Positions 33,364-41,284 of a stretch of DNA of 41,284 bases are shown here, in pieces. The stretch covers positions 1 to 41,284 of the forward strand of contig JACQDB010000063.1 of the NCBI GenBank assembly GCA_016201275.1. Reading direction: 5' to 3'. This stretch comes from Acidobacteriota bacterium (GTDB lineage Bacteria; Acidobacteriota; Blastocatellia; UBA7656). The translations under genes were made by a program, and so were the position numbers. The notes under the pieces are model-generated. The model was not told the origin of the DNA, searched no databases, and was given only the letters and a program-made list of their open reading frames with translations. Within the stretch, counting starts at the first letter, position 1. The number at the start of each line of letters is the position of its first letter.

Positions 33364-34317
33364 ATGTCCAATAAAACTTCGGAACGAGTCCGCTTCACCG
33401 GCATCACGCCGGAAGCTTTTCAACACCCTTTAGACCGCACCGCTACGGAAAATCTCAAACGCGTCAAGGGCTTCGACTGGTTGTGCCGCAAGTTCGTCGA
33501 ATACGGCATCGAGCGCATAGAGTATGTGCAGAACATCGGCGGTTCGGTGCGCGTAGGGCCGCGCCAGATGCCTTTGTTGTATGAAATGCTGCGCGAGAGT
33601 TGCGCGGTTTTGGATGTCGAAGAGCCGGAACTCTATATCAGCAACGGCGGCGTCAACGCCTACACTTCGGGACACGACCATCCATTCATAGTGGTGCAGA
33701 CCGGCTTGATTGATTTGATGACTGATAGCGAAGTGCTGGGCGTCATCGCTCATGAACTAGGTCACATCAAATGCGGCCATGTGCTGTATAAAACCATGGC
33801 GCGAGCGATCAAGCCGTTTTTTGAAATGCTGGGCAGCGCCACCTTGGGAGCCGGTAAACTGGTCGGCGCGGGCATCGAAGCAGCTTTGGGCGTATGGGAT
33901 CAACGGTCGGAACTCAGTTCCGACAGAGCCGCGCTGCTGGTCTTGCAGGACGCCGCGCCCTGCGTTTCGATGTTGATGAAACTGGCGGGCGGCACGCGAC
34001 GCCTGCCCGAACAGTTGAGTCCCGAACAATTTCTCAATCAGGCGCGCGCCTATAAAGAAGGCATGGACGACAAGATGCTCGACCGCTTCTATCGCTTCGT
34101 CGGCAGCATGGGCATTTCGCATCCCTTCCCCGTCGAGCGCGCCCGGGCGTTGGATGAATGGGTCAACAGCGACGACTACCAAGGCATACTTGCCGGAAAT
34201 TACGCGCGTCACAAACAATTGTTGTTGACCGGCAAAACCTGCCCGACCTGCAAACAGACCACTGCGCCGGATGCCAAGTTCTGTGACAATTGCGGCACGC
34301 CCATCAAAACTCATTGA
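33364..34317 (+). CDS. M48-family zinc metallopeptidase with C-terminal zinc ribbon
   Basis: A 317-residue HtpX/M48-like protease. The zinc motif HELGH is at 130-134, and the third ligand Glu lies in RSELSSDRAA (E193, D197). Between them a weakly hydrophobic stretch could associate with membrane. The tail is a ribbon, CPTCKQT...KFCDNCG, rarely added to this family and perhaps used for binding partners. AAGGAGG precedes the ATG. The substrate is unknown; M48 relatives degrade misfolded membrane or outer-membrane proteins. Confidence 0.85.
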   Translation: MSNKTSERVRFTGITPEAFQHPLDRTATENLKRVKGFDWLCRKFVEYGIERIEYVQNIGGSVRVGPRQMPLLYEMLRESCAVLDVEEPELYISNGGVNAYTSGHDHPFIVVQTGLIDLMTDSEVLGVIAHELGHIKCGHVLYKTMARAIKPFFEMLGSATLGAGKLVGAGIEAALGVWDQRSELSSDRAALLVLQDAAPCVSMLMKLAGGTRRLPEQLSPEQFLNQARAYKEGMDDKMLDRFYRFVGSMGISHPFPVERARALDEWVNSDDYQGILAGNYARHKQLLLTGKTCPTCKQTTAPDAKFCDNCGTPIKTH

Positions 34318-34322
34318 GGTGA

Positions 34323-34580
34323 TTTGGAAAAGACGAGCTATGCAGCCTTAACAACGCCGAAGGCCTCAAGAATTATCTGGCCTGGTGGGAGTCAGTAGCC
34401 AAACAAGGCGTCCTGGGATTTGATAAACGCCCGACGCAGGTCGTCATTCCTGAACTCAATAATATCAATCGAATGTTCACGATTCACGCAGCGCTGGAAC
34501 AAAGCGGCTTCAAAACCACCGAGATGGAAAAGCTCATGGGCGGCAACTGGCTGCGCGTATTAAGTAGTTCGCTTGGATAG
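34323..34580 (+). pseudogene. C-terminal remnant of an M19-type dipeptidase
   Basis: An open frame without a start codon, from the TGA at 34320-34322 to a TAG, encodes about 85 residues ending GFKTTEMEKLMGGNWLRVL. This matches the end of membrane-dipeptidase (peptidase M19) proteins, where a helix and the GGNxLRV motif close the barrel. The rest of the gene is absent; the M48 gene lies directly upstream. Confidence 0.6.
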
Positions 34581-34588
34581 GAAATCGT

Positions 34589-35542
34589 ATGAATATAAGC
34601 ACAATCAGCGAAACAGGAAAAGGCATCCTTGTCGGTGTCCTAGTCGGGGTCATCGTCGGGGTTGGCGGCTATTTGCTTGTGAGAGGGAACCATCAATTGG
34701 AATATAAAACTCTCGCTGTAGGTGAGTTCGGCATCGTTATGTTCGTTGTGATTCCGATCCTTACAGGATTCTCCATAGCCGTGGTGACCAAACCGCCTTA
34801 TTTACGAAGTGGCGTCATCGTTAGTGCAATCCTTTGTCTGGCGCTTCTCCTTTGCTTTGGTCTGGAGGGCTTATTCTGTTGTGTGATGGCGTCCCCTATT
34901 CTCGCCTTCAGTTTAAGTATTGGCGCAGCGATAGGCTATGTTGTGCGAAAACATATATTGGTGAAGGCGAAAAACCAAACTCAGGTGAACCTTTTGGTTC
35001 TGGCGGTGATTCCGTTTTTGATCTCTGGAGCCAATCAGATTGAAAAGCCTTTTAGACAAGAGCTTCGCCAAGAAGTGATCACCAGCGAATGGCAACTCGC
35101 GGTGCCGCCGGAACAGGCTTGGAACTTGATTAAAGAAATTGATCACCTTGACGGCAACCAGACGTTTCTTCATTACCTTGGCCTACCTACCCCCACAAGA
35201 TGTACGTTGGAGCAGGAAACTGTCGGGGCTTTGCGAACCTGCTATTTTGAAGAAGGATATATTGCAGAGCGGGTGACCGCGTGGAATCCGCCGCAGTCAA
35301 TGAAGCTTGAAATCACTTCGTGCACCTTACCGGGAATTCACTGGTTGAATTTTGTTGATGCAAGCTACGACTTTATTCCTCAAGGAGATTCTACTTTGGT
35401 CATACGCAGAACCACGATTTCATCGAAACTTTATCCGGCGTGGTATTGGAGACGCTTTGAACATATGGGCGTCAAGGCCGAGCATGATTATTTGTATTCG
35501 ACGTTGAAGAAAAAAGTGGAGGAACTTTCCCAACAAAACTGA
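34589..35542 (+). CDS. membrane protein fused to an SRPBCC-type domain
   Basis: A 317-residue protein with about five hydrophobic segments in the first half (about 12-31, 45-65, 73-93, 95-118, 131-147) and a soluble half (about 160-310) patterned like the SRPBCC/START-like fold: VPPEQAWNLIKEIDHL at its start, then strands and a long C-terminal helix. SRPBCC domains bind hydrophobic ligands. The ligand is unknown. It begins 8 bp after the dipeptidase remnant, with AGGAAA upstream. Confidence 0.6.
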   Translation: MNISTISETGKGILVGVLVGVIVGVGGYLLVRGNHQLEYKTLAVGEFGIVMFVVIPILTGFSIAVVTKPPYLRSGVIVSAILCLALLLCFGLEGLFCCVMASPILAFSLSIGAAIGYVVRKHILVKAKNQTQVNLLVLAVIPFLISGANQIEKPFRQELRQEVITSEWQLAVPPEQAWNLIKEIDHLDGNQTFLHYLGLPTPTRCTLEQETVGALRTCYFEEGYIAERVTAWNPPQSMKLEITSCTLPGIHWLNFVDASYDFIPQGDSTLVIRRTTISSKLYPAWYWRRFEHMGVKAEHDYLYSTLKKKVEELSQQN

Positions 35543-35586
35543 TAATGTATTTGCCGTCGCTAATTTGAAGTTAGCCGGAATAATTT

Positions 35587-37170
35587 ATGGAACAAGGACT
35601 GCTCGCCATCGTTTTGCACGCGCATCTGCCGTTTGTGCGCCATCCTGAATATCCTGAATTTCTCGAAGAAGAATGGCTCTTTGAAGCCATCAGCGAAACC
35701 TATTTGCCGCTGCTTCAGGTCTTCGAAAATATCGTCGCCGAAAATATTCCGCTGCGTGTCACTATAGGACTGACGCCGCCGCTTTGCGAAATGCTGGCCG
35801 ACCCGCATCTACAGGAGCGCTACTTGCGCCACGTCAACAAACTCGTAGAACTGTGCGAACAGGAAGTCACGCGCACGCGCAATCATCCGGCGATGTTTGA
35901 AACGGCGCAGATGTACCGCAATCATTTTACCGCCTCACGCGATCTGTTCGAGAATAAGTATCAGCGCAATCTCCTGAACGGCTTTCGCGCTCTGCAAGAC
36001 GCAGGGGCGATTGACATCATCACCTGTGGCGCAACGCATGGCTTTCTGCCGTTGATGACGCGCCCGGAAGCGCGCCGCGCTCAAATTCAAGTGGGCAAGC
36101 GCAATTATGAAAAACATTTCGGACGCGCCCCGCAAGGCATATGGCTTCCCGAATGCGCCTATGTTGCAGGCATAGATCAATTGCTCGACGAAGCCGGCAT
36201 ATGCTTCTTCTTTGTGGACGCGCACGCCCTTCTGTTCGGTTCGCCGCAACCGCGACGCGGCATTTACGCGCCGACCATCACCCCTGCTGGCGTTGCCGCA
36301 TTTGCCCGCGACGTAGAGACCAGCGAACAGGTGTGGAGCGCCGACATCGGTTATCCCGGCGACCCCGATTATCGGGAGTTTTATCGAGATTTGGGCTTCG
36401 ATGGCGACTACGAATACATCAAGCCGTACCTGCACAGCGATGGCGTGCGGCGCAATCTGGGCATCAAGTATCACCGCGTCACCGGCAAGGTGGAGTTGGG
36501 ATTGAAGCAACCTTATGTGCCGTCTTGGGCGACCAGTAAAGCGGCGCAACACGCTGGTCATTTCATGTTTCACCGCCAGGCACAGGTGCGTAGTCTGCGT
36601 TCGTGGATGGGACGCAAGCCGTTGGTCGTGTCGCCTTACGATGCCGAATTGTTCGGGCATTGGTGGTTTGAAGGGCCACAGTTTTTGAATTATCTGATTC
36701 GCAAAATTCATTACGACCAGAGCGATATAAAATTGGCGACGCCTATGGATTATTTGAACGAGTACCCGGAAAACCAACCGCAGGAAATCAGCGCTTCGTC
36801 ATGGGGCGCGGAAGGGTATTATCGCGTCTGGATCAATCCCGAAACCGAATGGATGTATATGCACCAGCACGTCGCCGAAGACCGCATGGTGGAACTCGCC
36901 AAAGCCAACCCGCAAGCCGAAGGCACACGGCAACGCGCTTTGAATCAGGCGGCCAGAGAATTGTTATTAGCCGAATCTTCCGACTGGGCGTTTATCATCA
37001 CCACGGCGACTTCGGTGCAGTACGCCATCAAACGCTTTCGCGATCACATACATCGCTTTAATAAATTGTACGAGATGATTCAACGTCACGAGATAGATGA
37101 AGCGTGGCTGGCGGAAGTCGAAAGCCGCGACACCATTTTTCAAGAGATAGATTATCGAATTTACGCCTGA
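35587..37170 (+). CDS. GH57 glycogen-branching enzyme
   Basis: A 527-residue GH57 enzyme with DUF1957-type C-terminal helices. The catalytic nucleophile is E189 in IWLPECAY and the acid/base D352 in SPYDAELFGHWW; HAHLPFVRHP opens the barrel. These match the 1,4-alpha-glucan branching GH57 group, which makes alpha-1,6 branches in glycogen. The DUF4912 gene 2.3 kb upstream fits the usual neighbourhood. No other glycogen gene is seen. Confidence 0.88.
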   Translation: MEQGLLAIVLHAHLPFVRHPEYPEFLEEEWLFEAISETYLPLLQVFENIVAENIPLRVTIGLTPPLCEMLADPHLQERYLRHVNKLVELCEQEVTRTRNHPAMFETAQMYRNHFTASRDLFENKYQRNLLNGFRALQDAGAIDIITCGATHGFLPLMTRPEARRAQIQVGKRNYEKHFGRAPQGIWLPECAYVAGIDQLLDEAGICFFFVDAHALLFGSPQPRRGIYAPTITPAGVAAFARDVETSEQVWSADIGYPGDPDYREFYRDLGFDGDYEYIKPYLHSDGVRRNLGIKYHRVTGKVELGLKQPYVPSWATSKAAQHAGHFMFHRQAQVRSLRSWMGRKPLVVSPYDAELFGHWWFEGPQFLNYLIRKIHYDQSDIKLATPMDYLNEYPENQPQEISASSWGAEGYYRVWINPETEWMYMHQHVAEDRMVELAKANPQAEGTRQRALNQAARELLLAESSDWAFIITTATSVQYAIKRFRDHIHRFNKLYEMIQRHEIDEAWLAEVESRDTIFQEIDYRIYA

Positions 37171-37369
37171 TTTCGTGCTTTGCTTTTCTCCTACTCCCTT
37201 CAGCCCTATTGTTGCGATAATTTCATCGTAATCCGCTAGTCGTGTCTCTTTCGCAAGGCATAAAACTTGCACTTTACTTTGGTGACGCCAAGGGTTGTAT
37301 GCAGAAAATACAGCCCTTGTGCGAAGACCACACACTGATTTTTTGACAGGTAACAAGGAGGTGTCACGT

Positions 37370-37675
37370 ATGCCAAGAGGCGATAAATCGAAATACACGG
37401 AAAAACAGGAACGTCAGGCCGAGCATATCGAAGAAGGCTATGAAAAACGCGGCGTGCCGGAGGATGAAGCTGAAAAAAGAGCCTGGGCGACAGTAAACAA
37501 GATGTCGGGCGGCGGTAAACAATCGGGTTCCGGCAGAGGTCACGCTGAGAACAAAGAACCGGCCAGGAAAGGTGGCAGAAAAGGCGCGGCAGCACAAAGC
37601 CACGAGACTCGCGTAGCGGCAGGCAAAAAGGCTGCGGCAACCCGCAAACGTCACGCCGGTCAAACGGCTTCTTGA
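37370..37675 (+). CDS. small basic protein of the plasmid-stabilisation-annotated family
   Basis: A 101-residue Lys/Arg/Gly-rich protein starting MPRGDKSKYTEKQERQAEHI and continuing EKRAWATVNK, then a GGGKQSGSGR hinge and an Ala/Lys-rich tail. Relatives are commonly annotated as plasmid stabilisation proteins without evidence. The tail resembles histone H1-like DNA-binding tails, so nucleic-acid binding is possible. AAGGAGGTG before the ATG is an excellent ribosome site, suggesting high expression. Confidence 0.75.
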   Translation: MPRGDKSKYTEKQERQAEHIEEGYEKRGVPEDEAEKRAWATVNKMSGGGKQSGSGRGHAENKEPARKGGRKGAAAQSHETRVAAGKKAAATRKRHAGQTAS

Positions 37676-37763
37676 TAGCCAAAGCGATTTTGAAACCATC
37701 GGCTGCCGGTTGCAGGCAAGTATATCGGCAGCCGAGTTTATACGTTTTAACGGAGGACAACCG

Positions 37764-38000
37764 ATGAGTTTAATTGAAGACTGGTATATTTATCATTCCA
37801 AAGATGACCTGCACTGGGCGTTACAGGAAGGCGGCCCGTATGACGACGAACAATCCAAAGCGCACGTCAGAGAAGATGAAGCGAGAGAGCATGAAGTCGG
37901 GCTGCGCGTCGCTCGTATCGCCTACCCGCACGGCGCGCTTCCCGATAAACAAATCGAACGGGCGGCGCTCGATCAAACCACGCCCAACCGCGATTTGTAA
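37764..38000 (+). CDS. small acidic protein of unknown function
   Basis: A 78-residue protein, rich in Asp, Glu and His (SLIEDWYIYHSKDDLHWAL at the start), with no signal or membrane segment. CGGAGG sits just before the ATG. It follows the basic protein by 88 bp in the same direction; their opposite charges suggest but do not prove a link. I do not recognise the family. Confidence 0.6.
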   Translation: MSLIEDWYIYHSKDDLHWALQEGGPYDDEQSKAHVREDEAREHEVGLRVARIAYPHGALPDKQIERAALDQTTPNRDL

Positions 38001-38267
38001 TCCTCAACACGCGGAAGTGAAGACGGTACGCGATCTCCTTTCACATTCATCAAGCGTTGAGTAACCAGGTGCGGCGACTAAACCAAGCGCCACGTCTGGC
38101 TACTCATCAAGTGCCTCGCGTTGACACTCTTTGCAACGCTCCTCTATCATCAGCTTTAATTTAGCGGATGATTTGATCCTCATGAATCTGTGATTTCGAG
38201 GCGGTTTATCGAATCATCGGCAATTAGTTTTGAACCCCGAATGTTCCCTTACGAATTGAGGAAAAGT

Positions 38268-39947
38268 ATGAGCGCAACAGATGTGACGAATCGTTTACAG
38301 GAAGCCGAAATGGAATGGGAAGAGCGCACGCTCAAGCCGGTATTGAAAAAAACGCCCGAAAGCCGCCAGGTCTTTACCACCACTTCGCTCGCGCCGGTCG
38401 AGCGCCTTTATACACCCAACAGCCTGCCCGATTTCGATTATGAAACGGACTTGGGCTTTCCCGGCCAGCCGCCTTACACACGCGGCATACACGCCACAGG
38501 CTATCGCGGCAAGCTCTGGACGATGCGCCAATTCGCCGGTTTCGGCTCGGCCTTTGACACCAATCAGCGTTTCAAATATCTGCTCGAACACGGTCAGACA
38601 GGGCTTTCCACCGCCTTCGATCTGCCCACCTTGATGGGCTACGATTCCGACCATCCGTTCAGCGAAGGCGAGGTCGGCAAATGCGGTGTAGCGATTTCTT
38701 CGCTCGCCGATATGGAAGTTTTATTCGACGGCATACCGCTCGAACAGGTCACAACTTCCATGACCATCAACGCGCCTGCTTCGATGATCCTGGCGATGTT
38801 TTTAGTCGTCGCCGAAAAACAGGGGGCGGACTGGCAACGGGTTGGCGGCACTTTGCAAAACGATATTTTGAAAGAATACATTGCCCAGAAAGAGTGGATT
38901 TATCCGCCGCGTCAAGCCATGAGACTGATCGTGGACACGGTCGAGTTCTGCACCAAAGAAGCGCCGAAATTCAACCCCATTTCGATCTCCGGTTATCACA
39001 TACGCGAAGCCGGTTCGACCGCCTTGCAGGAATTGGCCTTCACCCTGCGCGACGGCATAGAGTACGTGCAATACTGCGTCAATCACGGCCTGGACGTGGA
39101 CGACTTCGCGCCCAGACTTTCGTTCTTCTTCAATTCGCACAACGATTTTTTTGAAGAGATTGCCAAGTATCGCGCCGCCCGTCGCATCTGGCACAAGGTG
39201 ATGACCGAACGCTTCGGCGCTAAGAGTCCGCGTTCGTGGGCGCTCCGGTTTCATACGCAAACCGCAGGCGTATCTTTGACCGCGCAGCAGCCTTTGAACA
39301 ACATCGTGCGGGTTGCCATTCAAGCCCTGGCCGGAGTGTTGGGCGGCACCCAATCGCTGCACACCGATGCTTATGATGAAGCGCTCGCCTTGCCTTCGGA
39401 TGAAGCAGCGTTGATAGCGCTTCGCACCCAACAGATCATCGCGCACGAATCGGGCGCGGCCAATGTCGTTGACCCCTTGGGCGGTTCCTACTTCATCGAA
39501 AAACTGACCCGCGAAATGGAAGAAGGAGCGTTTGATTACTTCCGCAAAATAGATGATTTCGGCGGCATGATTGAAGCCATAGACGCCGGTTTCCCGCAAC
39601 GCGAGATACAGGATTCGGCTTATCACTATCAACTCGCCGTTGACTCGAAAGATAAAATCATCGTCGGCTTGAATGATTATGTAATGAAAGACGAGCCGGT
39701 GCAGATTCCGCTTCTGCAAATAGACGAATCCACAGCAAAGTTGCAGGCCGAACGCTTGGCGAAACTGCGCGCCGAACGCGATGGCAAGCGCGTCGCAGAA
39801 ACTTTGAAAGCGCTCACCGATGGCGCACGCCAAGGCCACAACACCATGTACTTGTTATTGGATTGCGTGCGCGCTTATGCGACCCTCGGCGAAATGTGCG
39901 ATGCCTTGCGCCCGGTGTACGGCGAATATCAGGAGCCAGCCTTTTAA
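38268..39947 (+). CDS. acyl-CoA mutase large subunit (methylmalonyl-CoA mutase type)
   Basis: The 559-residue catalytic TIM-barrel subunit of a B12-dependent mutase. Typical stretches are [44 protein letters not shown] (active-site His), [20 protein letters not shown] and [15 protein letters not shown]. The substrate-gate Tyr is kept in ATGYRGK, favouring methylmalonyl-CoA over isobutyryl-CoA, but this is inference. It lacks a cobalamin domain; that is supplied by the separate gene at 40196. GAGG precedes the ATG. The enzyme links propionyl-CoA and succinyl-CoA. Confidence 0.92.
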   Translation: MSATDVTNRLQEAEMEWEERTLKPVLKKTPESRQVFTTTSLAPVERLYTPNSLPDFDYETDLGFPGQPPYTRGIHATGYRGKLWTMRQFAGFGSAFDTNQRFKYLLEHGQTGLSTAFDLPTLMGYDSDHPFSEGEVGKCGVAISSLADMEVLFDGIPLEQVTTSMTINAPASMILAMFLVVAEKQGADWQRVGGTLQNDILKEYIAQKEWIYPPRQAMRLIVDTVEFCTKEAPKFNPISISGYHIREAGSTALQELAFTLRDGIEYVQYCVNHGLDVDDFAPRLSFFFNSHNDFFEEIAKYRAARRIWHKVMTERFGAKSPRSWALRFHTQTAGVSLTAQQPLNNIVRVAIQALAGVLGGTQSLHTDAYDEALALPSDEAALIALRTQQIIAHESGAANVVDPLGGSYFIEKLTREMEEGAFDYFRKIDDFGGMIEAIDAGFPQREIQDSAYHYQLAVDSKDKIIVGLNDYVMKDEPVQIPLLQIDESTAKLQAERLAKLRAERDGKRVAETLKALTDGARQGHNTMYLLLDCVRAYATLGEMCDALRPVYGEYQEPAF

Positions 39948-39956
39948 GAAAATCCT

Positions 39957-39997
39957 TGTGCAGCGAGAGCTTTTCGCTAGGCGTCTTTCGCTGCACA
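39957..39997. repeat. hairpin after the mutase large subunit
   Basis: TGTGCAGCGAGAG and CTTTCGCTGCACA pair with one mismatch around a 15-base loop, starting 10 bp after the stop codon. It could reduce read-through into the small-subunit gene; the following bases are only partly T-rich. Confidence 0.5.
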
Positions 39998-40195
39998 TTG
40001 CTATTATCCCATCACTTCAACCCAAGCCGGTTTTCATCTTGAACTATACAGCCAACCAATCGTCTCATTATCCATCTGCTTGCCCTCATATTGATGTTGA
40101 ACGCCTGGCAGTTTTCACGACAGGTTTACCAAGTGAAATTCAAACTGCTAGAATCAGGCTTCGGAATTGAATCAGGATAACAGGCGTTTTACATT

Positions 40196-40603
40196 ATGGC
40201 AGATGAACGAATCAGAGTTTTACTGGCAAAGCCCGGACTCGACGGCCACGACCGAGGCGTAAAGGTGATCGCCCGTGCGCTGCGCGATGCCGGTATGGAA
40301 GTCATTTACACAGGTCTTCGCCAAACCCCCGAACAGGTGGTCAGCGCTTCTTTGCAAGAAGATGTTGACGCCATAGGCTTATCCATTTTATCCGGCGCGC
40401 ACATGACATTATTCCCTCGCGTCGTTGAACTGGCACGCCAAGCCGGACTTGATGATGTGATTATTTTCGGCGGCGGCATCATTCCCGATGAAGACATACC
40501 GCGTTTGAAAGAACTCGGCGTTTCGGAAATCTTCACCCCAGGCACCCGCATGGAAGACATCATCGCCTATATACGCCAACACGCACGCCGCGCACAAAGT
40601 TGA
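40196..40603 (+). CDS. acyl-CoA mutase small subunit, cobalamin-binding
   Basis: A 135-residue Rossmann-like B12-binding domain. The base-off/His-on signature is complete: DGHDRG with lower axial ligand H18, the SILSG motif and the FGGGI turn. Together with the large subunit it forms the split, archaeal-type methylmalonyl-CoA mutase; it begins 248 bp after that gene. An intrinsic terminator follows at 40635-40670. Confidence 0.94.
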   Translation: MADERIRVLLAKPGLDGHDRGVKVIARALRDAGMEVIYTGLRQTPEQVVSASLQEDVDAIGLSILSGAHMTLFPRVVELARQAGLDDVIIFGGGIIPDEDIPRLKELGVSEIFTPGTRMEDIIAYIRQHARRAQS

Positions 40604-40634
40604 CGCTTCGTTGCACGGCAAATGATTCATCAGG

Positions 40635-40670
40635 CGGCAGCGCGACACTTACTTGGCGCTGCCGTTTTTT
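40635..40670 (+). terminator. Rho-independent terminator of the small-subunit gene
   Basis: CGGCAGCGC (40635-40643) and GCGCTGCCG (40656-40664) form a 9-bp GC stem followed by six T (40665-40670). It starts 31 bp after the stop codon. The left part of the convergent amidohydrolase remnant overlaps it. Confidence 0.85.
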
Positions 40671-40860
40671 CGCAACACCTTGCCTGGCAGTTCACCCGTC
40701 ACCTTCGCGCCGTCCCACACCTTCGCGCCGTTCACATATACCGTTTCGATGCCTGCCGTTAATACTTGCGGCTCTTTGAAAGTCACCAGGTCGAACACGC
40801 GCTCGGCATCGAAGATGCTCAAATCGGCTTTCAGGCATGGGCAAATCAAGCCTCGGTCTT
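40649..40860 (-). pseudogene. C-terminal remnant of a D-aminoacylase-like amidohydrolase
   Basis: The minus strand encodes the end of an N-acyl-D-amino-acid deacylase/amidohydrolase: RGLI...LKADLSIFDAERVFD, then TVYVNGAKVWDGAKVTGELP and GKVLR. These closing strands of the beta-sandwich are well kept, but the metal-binding barrel upstream is absent and no start is found. The last codons lie inside the terminator of the neighbouring gene. Confidence 0.7.
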
Positions 40861-41079
40861 TCAGTCCCGACTGAAATGGCGAAGAGGAATTGAAGCGAAA
40901 CAAGGAAAAAGAAAAATCGGCGAAGCAATGCCTTGTTCATGGCGGAGATACTATTTCATCCATGCGGAAATCGTCCACAAAAAGCGACGCGAAATCAAAG
41001 GTAAAACTGAAGAAGCGGGTTCATTCGTTATGCTTTCGCTGGTGATTCAAATTTTATACTGAAACCTGGCAGCCTTTCA

Positions 41080-41133
41080 CTTGGCGATTTGGCGCGACCT
41101 CTGCTGATCTACTTTTCGCGCCAAGTCGCCAAG
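41080..41133. repeat. 18-bp inverted repeat near the insertion element
   Basis: CTTGGCGATTTGGCGCGA (41080-41097) pairs with TCGCGCCAAGTCGCCAAG (41116-41133) with one mismatch. It lies between the amidohydrolase remnant and the transposase start. It is non-coding and may be a terminator or one more palindrome. Confidence 0.6.
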
Positions 41134-41196
41134 AAGTTTTCTGCTTAATACACCGGAACCTAAATTTTCAAGTGTTTTAGTCATTTCTATAGATGT

Positions 41197-41284
41197 ATGA
41201 AAAAACAACATCTAAAGCTAAGTGAAGCAGACGAAAGATATTTGACGGAACTTTTGAACAAAGGTCAAGTGAAGGCAAGAATTA
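41197..41284 (+). CDS. N-terminus of an IS630-like transposase, cut by the window edge
   Basis: Twenty-nine codons (MKKQHLKLSEADERYLTELL...KGQVKARI) match the first helices of IS630-family transposases, where a short N-terminal segment leads into the helix-turn-helix. The rest lies outside the window, so it is unknown whether it is intact. An ATG four bases upstream is out of frame. Confidence 0.65.
   Translation, partial: MKKQHLKLSEADERYLTELLNKGQVKARI

Noticed and set aside
35935-36777. 280-codon open frame opposite the GH57 gene
   Set aside because: Shadow frame of a certain enzyme.
38001-38267. Cobalamin riboswitch before the B12-dependent mutase
   Set aside because: No B12-box-like sequence or suitable stems were found in the gap.
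38802-39839. 345-codon open frame opposite the mutase large subunit
   Set aside because: Shadow of a well-conserved gene; no ribosome site and no domain.
40766-41062. 98-codon plus-strand frame near the right edge
   Set aside because: Opposite the amidohydrolase remnant in part, with no recognisable features or start signal.

Overview
The window looks like a piece of an Acidobacteriota chromosome, most plausibly of the Blastocatellia type. This is inferred from a very large Oar-like TonB receptor with an N-terminal carboxypeptidase-regulatory domain, a split methylmalonyl-CoA mutase, DUF4912 next to a GH57 branching enzyme, many multi-domain histidine kinases, and intergenic spaces full of short palindromic repeats. 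No rRNA, tRNA or CRISPR array was seen.

Layout. (1) 1-6195: signalling block of a truncated receiver-Hpt protein, a response regulator with a Cys-rich tail, and two hybrid sensor kinases. (2) 6358-10818: an unrecognised 242-residue protein, a zinc-ribbon membrane protein, a PyrE-like phosphoribosyltransferase and a secreted alpha/beta hydrolase, separated by long repeat-filled gaps. (3) 10898-11388: four repeat families abutting end to end. (4) 11347-21597: an arsenic/phosphate island. On the minus strand it has arsI-arsM-arsC, a porin, and pstS-pstC-pstA-pstB-phoU; arsR lies on the plus strand at the far end. A sigma70 promoter with an ArsR-type operator precedes arsI, a related operator precedes arsR, and four 11-bp-spaced TTAACA-like repeats form a Pho box before pstS. 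Next to arsI lies a decayed second arsR whose control region is homologous to that of the living arsR. (5) 21923-29015: TonB receptor, aldose-epimerase-like protein, queC, zinc-ribbon membrane protein. (6) 29349-29850: dead lactate permease interrupted by a 124-bp insertion. (7) 29943-31872: hfq-tmk-RDD gene cluster. (8) 32115-38000: DUF4912 protein, M48 peptidase, a dipeptidase remnant, a membrane-SRPBCC protein, GH57 branching enzyme and two small proteins. (9) 38268-40603: both subunits of a methylmalonyl-CoA-type mutase, then an amidohydrolase remnant and, at the right edge, the start of an IS630-like transposase.

How it works together. The island combines high-affinity phosphate uptake (Pst/PhoU, Pho box) with arsenate reduction (ArsC), arsenite methylation (ArsM) and cleavage of methylarsenite (ArsI), under ArsR. 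No efflux pump is encoded here. The most notable discovery is a family of non-coding elements of about 124 bp ending in CTAG. One copy interrupts the lactate-permease reading frame so cleanly that the empty site and a CTAG duplication can be reconstructed; another sits exactly at the pstS stop codon; the third is inserted in the end of another palindrome. A second repeat family supplies the last codons of arsC, and a heptamer repeat supplies the last codons of tmk, so repeats here repeatedly form gene ends.
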